A DNA stretch of 12,197 nucleotides. It comes from Marinosulfonomonas sp. GTDB lineage: Bacteria > Pseudomonadota > Alphaproteobacteria > Rhodobacterales > Rhodobacteraceae. Both the position numbers and the translations under genes were made by a program. The DNA is taken from assembly GCA_026989405.1 (NCBI GenBank), contig JALSJL010000384.1:1-12197 (forward strand). Reading direction: 5' to 3'. Of this stretch, positions 6,884 through 12,197 are shown piece after piece. Within the stretch, counting starts at the first letter, position 1; the number at the start of each line of letters is the position of its first letter. The notes below the pieces were generated by a model. It was not told the DNA's origin and searched no databases. It saw only the letters and a list, made by a program, of their open reading frames with translations.

Positions 6884-7918
6884 TTATTTTTTGATGGGCA
6901 GAAAAACTGTAAAGCACGATCCTTTGCCCAGTTCACTTTCAATCACCAATCTGCCCCGGTGTCGCACCAGAATATGCTTCACAATCGCGAGGCCCAGCCC
7001 GGTGCCACCCAAATGGCGCGACCGGCTTTTGTCCACTCGGTAGAAGCGTTCGGTAAGCTTGGGAATATCTTCCGCCGCAATGCCTTCACCGTCATCGCTG
7101 ACAGAGATGAACACAGCCGGTTTCCCCAACGGATTTGACGGGCTCGCAACACCGGCCTGCACGGAAACATGACCGTTATCCTGGCTGTAGAAAATTGCGT
7201 TCTCCAAAAGGTTTATGAAAAGTCGCGTAATGTCATCAGGTCGTCCAGCAACAACGGGCAGATCTTCTGCAATATTTGCAGTCAGTTTTTTCCCATGTTT
7301 GCGGACGAGCGGCGTCACCGTTTCAATGGCCTGAAAGATTGCGCCATTTGGGGCCACAATCCCCTTTGGTGCCTTGCGTTCCCTGGCTTCGGCCTGTGAG
7401 AGGGACAGCAAATCACTGACCAGGCTGGTCATTCGTTGCACTTCCCGAGCCATCATGTCCAGAAATCTTGTCCGCATTTCAGCGTCTTCGATCGCAGGCC
7501 CCTGCAAGGTTTCGACAATTCCGGATATCGCCGTGAGAGGGGAGCGCATTTCATGGCTGACATTGGCGACGAACCCTTGTCGCATTGTCTTCAGTGCCTT
7601 CTGCAAGTTGCGGTCTTCAAAGGTCGCCAGGACAACGGTCTGGTCATCACCTATTCTGGTCGGGACCGCGTTTACCAAGTAGTTTTTGTGGTCACCGATT
7701 TTTACCTTGGCCTTCTTTTTCTTGCCCGTATCAGCAGCATCGCGCAGCAGATTTTTCAGCCCCTTTGTCGTCGCCAGGAACCCGCGAAACCGATCGGATG
7801 TCGCGGTTTCAGGCAATGCTTTCCGCAAAAGAGTATTGGCTGCCAGCAAACCACAGTCCTTGTCGACCGCCAGGACCGGCACCGCGATTGCATCAAGAAT
7901 CGAACTCAGATTATCCAT
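6884..7918 (-). CDS. phoR: Phosphate regulon sensor histidine kinase PhoR, without membrane segments
   Basis: Histidine kinase of 344 aa that phosphorylates PhoB under phosphate limitation. The N-terminal region (about 1-105) is a PAS-like domain starting MDNLSSILDAIAVPVLAVD. The dimerisation/phospho-acceptor helix carries H122 in SHEMRSPLTAISG. The catalytic ATPase domain shows the N box INLLENAIFYS (N240), G1 DDGEGIA (275-281), F box RFYRVDKSRSR and G2 GGTGLGLAIVKH (304-315). There is no transmembrane helix, unlike E. coli PhoR; membrane-free PhoR proteins are found in related alphaproteobacteria. I chose the ATG at 7918, where the PAS homology begins. The frame stays open to an ATG at 8149, but those 77 residues are Ser/Arg/Lys-rich with no recognisable domain. 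The ribosome site before 7918 is weak, so the start is less certain than the identity. Confidence 0.92.
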   Translation of the reverse strand: MDNLSSILDAIAVPVLAVDKDCGLLAANTLLRKALPETATSDRFRGFLATTKGLKNLLRDAADTGKKKKAKVKIGDHKNYLVNAVPTRIGDDQTVVLATFEDRNLQKALKTMRQGFVANVSHEMRSPLTAISGIVETLQGPAIEDAEMRTRFLDMMAREVQRMTSLVSDLLSLSQAEARERKAPKGIVAPNGAIFQAIETVTPLVRKHGKKLTANIAEDLPVVAGRPDDITRLFINLLENAIFYSQDNGHVSVQAGVASPSNPLGKPAVFISVSDDGEGIAAEDIPKLTERFYRVDKSRSRHLGGTGLGLAIVKHILVRHRGRLVIESELGKGSCFTVFLPIKK

Positions 7919-7968
7919 GGAAAAGCCGCACCCAGCCGGCATCGTCAAACTGACGGCCGTTCCACCTG

Positions 7969-7998
7969 ACCATAAATGCCCAACACGACAAGTTGCAA
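7969..7998 (-). promoter_or_regulatory. Candidate sigma70-type promoter for phoR
   Basis: On the minus strand TTGCAA (7998-7993) and TATGGT (7974-7969) are 18 nt apart, ending about 50 nt before the phoR start. The match to TTGACA/TATAAT is only moderate and the element was found by eye. A short inverted repeat, TGACG/CGTCA (7943-7955), lies between it and the gene. Confidence 0.25.
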
Positions 7999-8045
7999 CA
8001 ATTTGGTATTTCCGTGATTTCGACGTTCTGCTTTCCAGGCGGGGT

Positions 8046-8096
8046 TTGAGCTGCTCCCCAATGTCTGGACAGGTTTTCGCGTAGCTTGAGCTGCTC
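8046..8096. repeat. Pair of identical 11-bp palindromic elements
   Basis: TTGAGCTGCTC occurs at 8046-8056 and again at 8086-8096. The core GAGCTGCTC is a 4-bp-arm palindrome with a one-base centre. The 40-bp spacing is close to four helical turns, which would put both copies on the same face of the DNA. Seen directly; no regulator can be named. Confidence 0.5.
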
Positions 8097-8319
8097 TTCG
8101 CTCCTGCTGATCGGGTCGGGTTTCGTCCATTCTCAGCTTCTTTCGGCAAGCCTGACCGGAACCGTCGTTAAAGGTAAATGTGCAAAAAATTCTGTGTGTT
8201 ATCATGTCGGTAGTTGACGTGACAGCACCCTTTTGGATGCAAGGCCGGGACTATCAAATGTGGAGCATTCTGCAATCATGTGGCAGAAGTTCGCGACAGA
8301 ACCGCGAGTTCCGCGCAAT

Positions 8320-9045
8320 TCAAAGGCTCAGGGTTCCTATACTGGCACCGCCACAGACATACAGCGTTTGTCCGGTGACAAAGCCGTTTTCGGGGTCACA
8401 AAAATACAGGAAAGCGTTGGAAACATCGCGCACTGTCCCGAGCCGCCCGACCGGCAGGGCTGCGGCCAGTTTTTCCTCTCGTTCCGAACCCTTGGGGATT
8501 ATCCCCCAGAAATTGTCCGTTTGAACAGGACCGGGGGCCACCACATTGACCGTGATGCCATGTGGCGCCAGTTCCAGTGCCCAGGTGCGCGCCATGCCGA
8601 TCATCCCGGCCTTTGATGCGGAATAGGCCGTTCGTGTCGGCACACCAAGAGCAGCGCGTGACCCGTTAAACAGCACGCGGCCGAACTGGCGCGCCTTCAT
8701 GGCGGGCAGAAACGCCTGCAAGAGCGTCAGGGCAGATCCCAAATGCAGCTGTGCAAGGCCGGTGATGTCACCGGGCTTTGCGTCTTCCAGAAGATTGGGC
8801 CAGATCAGCCCGGCATTCTGCACGAAATGCGAAACCTCGTGGTTTGCAGCGATTTCCCTTGCAGCGACTGACACGGCATCTTCGTCCAACAGGTCGGCAG
8901 AAATCTGGATCAATTCGGATGGCGCATCATCCGCGACCCCACGAGCAATTGAAATGACCGTGTATCCCTTGTCCAAGAGCCGCTCGGCCAGATCGCGGCC
9001 GATGCCCTGGCTGCCCCCCGTGATCACGGCGGTGTAATCAGTCAT
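8320..9045 (-). CDS. Short-chain dehydrogenase/reductase (SDR), catalytically intact
   Basis: NAD(P)-dependent oxidoreductase of the classical SDR family, 241 aa (usual about 250). The Rossmann motif TGGSQGIG (9-16), NAG (77-79), the catalytic Ser in NGSR (S129) and the YSASK motif (Y141, K145), followed by VNVVAPGPVQTD (167-177), are all present. The C-terminus has the usual GFVTGQTLYVCGG. The start at 9045 is supported by GGAG 7 nt upstream and by homology beginning at TAVITGG; a longer reading from 9093 adds a Trp/Arg-rich tail coded inside the preceding gene. It overlaps the cyclase gene by 8 bp and ends the four-gene operon. It probably oxidises or reduces a hydroxyl/keto group of the operon's substrate. 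The nearest classes by eye are FabG-like or degradative 3-hydroxyacyl/alcohol dehydrogenases; the substrate cannot be told. Confidence 0.93.
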   Translation of the reverse strand: MTDYTAVITGGSQGIGRDLAERLLDKGYTVISIARGVADDAPSELIQISADLLDEDAVSVAAREIAANHEVSHFVQNAGLIWPNLLEDAKPGDITGLAQLHLGSALTLLQAFLPAMKARQFGRVLFNGSRAALGVPTRTAYSASKAGMIGMARTWALELAPHGITVNVVAPGPVQTDNFWGIIPKGSEREEKLAAALPVGRLGTVRDVSNAFLYFCDPENGFVTGQTLYVCGGASIGTLSL

Positions 9046-9820
9046 GGCTTTTCTCCACCAGCGCCAGCACGCGCAGCGGGCTGCCGGTTCCACCCTTGAT
9101 TTTCAGCGGTGACGCCAGCAGGAAAGCGCCTGTTGGCGGCAACAGGTCGAGGTTCTTGAGACACTGGAGCCCGTATTTTCCGGCCCCGTGCAGGGTGAAA
9201 TGCGCGGGATATGGCGGCGTGTAATGCATGCCCTGCCCAGCATCCGTGCCCACGGTTTCGGTCCCAAAACCACGGATGTTGCGTTTTTCCACCAGATACC
9301 GGATGCCGTCCGGAGTTGGCCCCGGTGAATGCGGGCCATCATCGCGCATGTTGAGATATGCGGCACCGCGACGTTTGGACCAGTCGGTGCGCATCAGAAC
9401 CCATGCGTCTTCCGGCACTGGCCCGTGTTCTTCTTCCCATGCCTGAATGACCTCTGGCGTCAGTTCAAAGTCGTCGTTCGTTGCGGCGCCCGCCGAACAA
9501 TCGATGACAACCACTGGCCCGGTGAACATTTCGGCCGGAATTTCATCAACCGCCCCGTTTGGCACATCCCGCCCGGATATCCAGTGTGAAGGGGCATCGA
9601 AATGGGTGCCGGTATGTTCTGACATCGAGATATTGTGCCATTTCCAGGCCGGGCCGCGGTGATCATAGGCGCTGACTTCTTCCATCCGGAACCGGGCGCA
9701 TTGGCCAAATTCCGGGGGCAGGATGATTACCGGAAAATCCGGGTCAAGCGTGTGGGTCAGGTCAATCACTTCAATCGACCCATCGGCGATCTGGGTTGCC
9801 AGTTTGCCAAGGGTGCTCAT
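9038..9820 (-). CDS. Cyclase-family metal-dependent hydrolase (KynB/isatin hydrolase fold)
   Basis: Protein of 260 aa in the cyclase family (PF04199), which includes kynurenine formamidase KynB and isatin hydrolase; members hydrolyse or cyclise amides, lactams and lactones. The signature HTGTHFDAPSHW (69-80) gives metal ligands H69, H73 and D75, plus H79 at the place of the catalytic His of KynB. H207 (PAHF) fits the later His ligand. Twelve residues further on, where KynB has a Glu ligand, there is Q219. LTHTLDPDFPV near the N-terminus is also family-typical. There is no signal peptide, so it is cytoplasmic. The start codon overlaps the stop of the upstream fusion gene (ATGA). No tryptophan-pathway gene is nearby, so kynurenine formamidase is unlikely as the actual function. 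Within this operon it may open a lactone or cleave an amide or ester of the catabolic intermediate; that is inference. Confidence 0.9.
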   Translation of the reverse strand: MSTLGKLATQIADGSIEVIDLTHTLDPDFPVIILPPEFGQCARFRMEEVSAYDHRGPAWKWHNISMSEHTGTHFDAPSHWISGRDVPNGAVDEIPAEMFTGPVVVIDCSAGAATNDDFELTPEVIQAWEEEHGPVPEDAWVLMRTDWSKRRGAAYLNMRDDGPHSPGPTPDGIRYLVEKRNIRGFGTETVGTDAGQGMHYTPPYPAHFTLHGAGKYGLQCLKNLDLLPPTGAFLLASPLKIKGGTGSPLRVLALVEKSHD

Positions 9821-11073
9821 GCGCCGCCCTCCCCGCCGGTCATTTCCCGTTCAAGGATCTTGGGGCCGGCTCGAAACCGTTCCACCAGATCCTTGGCGAC
9901 ATCGCCGCAATAGACATCTTCCAATCCGTCGCGCAGGCCTTGAACGACTGAATTTGCAACGGCGCGCGGCAACACCTTGGGCGGCGGCAACGGTTGATGC
10001 CAGTCGTCTTCCGTCGGCCCGACAAACACGTTCATCAGGCGCAAGCCGCTATTGCGAAACTCGGCGCGCAGGGATTGGCTGAGCGACAGGGCCGCCGCAT
10101 TCGAGGCTGAAAAACTGCCGTAGTCCGGCGAATTGACCAAAGCATAGGCCGACAGGATATTTACCCATGCAACCGACGCATTCACGCCGTCCGCTGTTCG
10201 CGAACACATGCCGGGGCCAAAGGCCTGTGCCAGACGCATGAGACCCAGATAGTTCACCTCGATTTCATCGTGTGCAAAGCCGGTATCGCCGCGCGACAGC
10301 ACGCCGCCGGGGCGGATGAATTGGACATTGTTGATCAGAATGTCGGTCTTGCCGCCGATTTCACCCGCGAGTTCGCGGGTGCTCTTTGTGTCGGTGACAT
10401 CCAGCGGCAGAATTTCCACATTCGCCAGCTTTTCCAGTTCGACACGGTTCGGGTTGGGTCGCCAGCTTTCGGATTCACCGATGAATATCATGGACGCCCC
10501 GGCCTCTGTCAGGGCAGCGGCCAGGGCCGGGGCATTGGCATTGCGCCCGTCGGTGATCAGAATGCGACGGTGCTTGGGGTCACAGGTCATGGCACGCAAT
10601 TGGGGGTCATCCTCCATATTGGGGGTATTGGTTTCCGGCACGGCCAGCAGCACACCTTGCCCCGAGCGATCCAACCGGTTCCAGATCGTTACCCGCGAGC
10701 AGGGCTCCACATCGCCGTGAACGTGACAAATGATTGTCGGGCCCGCGTCCAGCTTGACCGACCCGGTGCGCCAGGGCGCGCGTTCGCGGAAAAACTGGTT
10801 GGTAGATGTGCGCACCGTGGTTTCGGCCAGGAGCTCGCCGTGGGGCGATATGTCCTGCCAGTTCAAATCTACCGACAGGCAGCGCGAACAGGCGTCACGC
10901 GCCGGATACTGGATGGTCTTGCATTCCTCGCAGACCTGCAACATGAACCGCCCTTCGGCGGCAGCGGCGCTGATGCCGAGCGACGCACGGCTGCGCCGGG
11001 CCGGCGGCAGGGTCGGGCTGACCGTGCGTTTTTGCGGGTTCTTTTTCGGCGGGGGCGCAAGTGGTTGGGTCAT
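9817..11073 (-). CDS. DUF35 zinc-ribbon/OB-fold protein fused to a degenerate SDR domain
   Basis: Two-domain protein of 418 aa. After a basic, Pro-rich tail (1-38), residues about 43-155 are a DUF35 module: a rubredoxin-like zinc ribbon with C48-x2-C51 and C62-x2-C65, then an OB-fold. Such modules bind thiolase-fold partners and help hold the CoA ester. Residues about 168-400 follow the SDR fold (ILITDG strand, DVTD, DILINNV, EVNYLGLMRLAQAF, NILSAY, LRAEFRNSGLRLMNVFVGPTED), but the glycine motif reads TDGRNANA and the YxxxK motif reads FSASN (F321, N325); only the Ser (S308) remains. The SDR half is therefore probably non-catalytic or differently catalytic. The start at 11073 has AGGA 9 nt upstream and forms an ATGA overlap with the thiolase-like gene; the next ATG up (11109) adds a Cys-rich tail. 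An ATGA overlap also links it to the cyclase gene. It probably forms a complex with the thiolase-like product. Confidence 0.9.
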   Translation of the reverse strand: MTQPLAPPPKKNPQKRTVSPTLPPARRSRASLGISAAAAEGRFMLQVCEECKTIQYPARDACSRCLSVDLNWQDISPHGELLAETTVRTSTNQFFRERAPWRTGSVKLDAGPTIICHVHGDVEPCSRVTIWNRLDRSGQGVLLAVPETNTPNMEDDPQLRAMTCDPKHRRILITDGRNANAPALAAALTEAGASMIFIGESESWRPNPNRVELEKLANVEILPLDVTDTKSTRELAGEIGGKTDILINNVQFIRPGGVLSRGDTGFAHDEIEVNYLGLMRLAQAFGPGMCSRTADGVNASVAWVNILSAYALVNSPDYGSFSASNAAALSLSQSLRAEFRNSGLRLMNVFVGPTEDDWHQPLPPPKVLPRAVANSVVQGLRDGLEDVYCGDVAKDLVERFRAGPKILEREMTGGEGGA

Positions 11074-12197
11074 GATCCCGATCCTTTCAGGATTGCCGCA
11101 GCAGAACAAACGCCCCGGTCATAGTTGATCATGCCAAACCCTGAAACCATCGCGGTCCTGGCGTTGGCCACCTGGGTGCAACCAGCTTGCCCGGTCACTT
11201 GCCGGATTGCCTCGACCAGGCCAATGAACCCGCCTGCGGCCCCGGCCTGTCCGCCGGACAACTGGCCACCCGAAGTATTATGCGGAAAATCGCCGCCAAT
11301 CGTCAGATCGTGATCGCGCACGAACTGCGCTGCACCACCTTTTTCGCAGAACCCAAGATCCTCGATCTGCATCATCGAGATCACCGGATAGTCGTCATAG
11401 GTTTGCAGAAGCTCGATGTCTTCCGGCCCACATTCGGCCTGTTGATAGAGCTCGTCAATATCCACGGTCCATCCGCCACGCAGCTGTATCGGATCTTCGG
11501 CATGGGCATTGTGCCGCTCGATCGTGCCGCCGATCGTGGCATGGGGCAGCCCGCGCTTTTCCGCTTCATCCACGGTCATTACCAGAAACGCTTCGGAACC
11601 GGCACAGGGCATGACACAGTCAAACAATGCAATCGGATCGGAAATCGGGCGGGCGTTCAGGTATTGATCCATGGTCAGCGGCTTTTTCATGATCGCGTGG
11701 GGGCTTTTCAGAGCATTGCTCCGTTGAGCCACGCAAATCCTGCCGAAGTCCTCGCGCGTTGCGCCGTATTCGTGCATGTAACGATCGGTCAACAGCGCGA
11801 AATTCGCATTCGGCCCGCCGTAACCGTAAGGATATGACGCATCCATGGCAAAACGCGAAAAGCTGGAAAGCATCTGGCGAAAACTGTCGATATGGTTGGT
11901 GTCACCCGCCACACAGGCCACGATATCGGCGTCCCCGGCCTGAACGGCGCGCGCCGCACGACGCAGGGCAACCACACCGGATGCGCCCCCCATGGGAATA
12001 CTGTCCAGCCAACGCGGCGACAGGCCAAGATGCTGGGTCAAGCCGACGGCGGTATCCGGGAAAAGCGTGAAACTCGCGACCGCAAAACCGTCCAGCTGGG
12101 CCGGTTTCAGCCCGGCGGCGTCCAATGATGCCCGCAAGGCGCGGGCGATCCACCAATGGGCAGTTTCGATCGAATACCTTTGATAGGGAACAGTCAC
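11070..12197 (-). CDS. Thiolase-fold protein lacking thiolase catalytic residues (SCP-x/Ltp2-like), N-terminus cut by window edge
   Basis: 375 codons are visible. The frame is open at the right edge, where the first codon is GTG, but alignment with the usual N-terminus (a short strand before PY.RYS) suggests that about 8-12 residues lie outside the window. The thiolase fold is clear: RALRASLDAAGL, the GGASGVVALRRAARAV helix, ACVAGDTN, CVMPCAGSEAFLV, EDLGFCEKGGAAQFV and HNTSGGQLSGGQAGAAGGFIGLVEAIRQ. The nucleophilic Cys of thiolases (in CxSG) is Gly71, the His of GHPxGATG is Gln317, and the C-terminal Cys of CxG is absent (SGFGMINYD). It should therefore not be a normal thiolase. Related Cys-less proteins of the SCP-x group (Ltp2 with its DUF35 partner) are acyl-CoA retro-aldolases. 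The adjoining, overlapping DUF35 gene supports that reading. Substrate unknown. Confidence 0.88.
   Translation of the reverse strand: MTVPYQRYSIETAHWWIARALRASLDAAGLKPAQLDGFAVASFTLFPDTAVGLTQHLGLSPRWLDSIPMGGASGVVALRRAARAVQAGDADIVACVAGDTNHIDSFRQMLSSFSRFAMDASYPYGYGGPNANFALLTDRYMHEYGATREDFGRICVAQRSNALKSPHAIMKKPLTMDQYLNARPISDPIALFDCVMPCAGSEAFLVMTVDEAEKRGLPHATIGGTIERHNAHAEDPIQLRGGWTVDIDELYQQAECGPEDIELLQTYDDYPVISMMQIEDLGFCEKGGAAQFVRDHDLTIGGDFPHNTSGGQLSGGQAGAAGGFIGLVEAIRQVTGQAGCTQVANARTAMVSGFGMINYDRGVCSAAAILKGSGS

Larger units (their letters stand above)
7919..8319. other. Gene-free region between the SDR gene and phoR
   Basis: About 400 bp with no supported gene. Open frames here give Arg/Ser-rich sequence without domains. 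It contains two copies of TTGAGCTGCTC (8046-8056 and 8086-8096), each holding the palindrome GAGC-T-GCTC, 40 bp apart, and a candidate phoR promoter near 7969-7998. A weak inverted repeat, TCGCG/CGCGA (8291-8307), follows the SDR stop but has no T-run, so the end of the upstream operon's transcript is unclear. A single GTGACAG (8219-8225) resembles one PhoB half-site but has no partner at 11-bp spacing. Confidence 0.5.

Noticed and set aside
7919..8149. N-terminal extension of PhoR from an ATG at 8149
   Set aside because: The 77 extra residues are Ser/Arg/Lys-rich without domain or membrane helix, and PAS homology begins at the ATG at 7918.
7945..8205. Small minus-strand open frame of 86 codons upstream of phoR
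   Set aside because: No ribosome site, no recognisable domain, and it ends at no functional boundary; composition looks like non-coding sequence.
8219..8225. Single PhoB half-site-like GTGACAG upstream of phoR
   Set aside because: The positions 11 bp away on either side do not match the CTGTCAT pattern, so there is no full Pho box.
11070..12197. GTG at 12197 as the true start of the thiolase-like gene
   Set aside because: It coincides with the window edge and the usual first strand of the thiolase fold is missing, so the gene most likely continues outside the window.

Overview
The window looks like a piece of chromosome from an alphaproteobacterium, most likely Rhodobacterales (Paracoccaceae/Roseobacteraceae). 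The basis is the gene order phoR-pstS-pstC-pstA-pstB-phoU-phoB on one strand, a membrane-free PhoR, a PstA with a long inserted non-membrane domain, and the general protein sequence character. All twelve genes I can support lie on the minus strand, so transcription runs from right to left. I see no RNA genes, insertion sequences, integrases or CRISPR arrays.

Region 1 (12197 to 8320) is a tightly coupled four-gene operon: a thiolase-fold protein cut by the window edge, a DUF35 (zinc ribbon plus OB-fold) protein fused to an SDR-like domain, a KynB-type metal-dependent cyclase/hydrolase, and a stand-alone SDR dehydrogenase. Three successive overlaps of 4, 4 and 8 bp imply translational coupling. 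The thiolase-fold protein lacks the Cys/His/Cys catalytic residues of thiolases. The SDR half of the fusion lacks the glycine-rich motif and the Tyr and Lys of the active site. A thiolase fold paired with DUF35 recalls the Ltp2-ChsH2 acyl-CoA retro-aldolase, so I infer a CoA-ester carbon-carbon lyase complex followed by dehydrogenase and hydrolase steps. The substrate is unknown.

Region 2 (8319 to 7919) is a gene-free stretch of about 400 bp with a repeated palindromic element and a weak candidate promoter for phoR.

Region 3 (7918 to 1357) is the phosphate-starvation regulon core: sensor kinase PhoR, the high-affinity PstSCAB importer, the PhoU modulator and the response regulator PhoB. Between phoR and pstS lie four PhoB half-sites in exact 11-bp register, then a perfect leader hairpin, so the pst genes have their own PhoB-controlled promoter. 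PstSCAB imports phosphate. PstB and PhoU relay transporter state to PhoR, which phosphorylates PhoB, and PhoB acts on the Pho box.

Region 4 (1356 to 986) is a gene-free stretch of about 370 bp, rich in short inverted repeats. Region 5 (985 to 1) is the N-terminal part of a secreted DUF11-repeat protein with a probable TTG start; it runs off the left edge.
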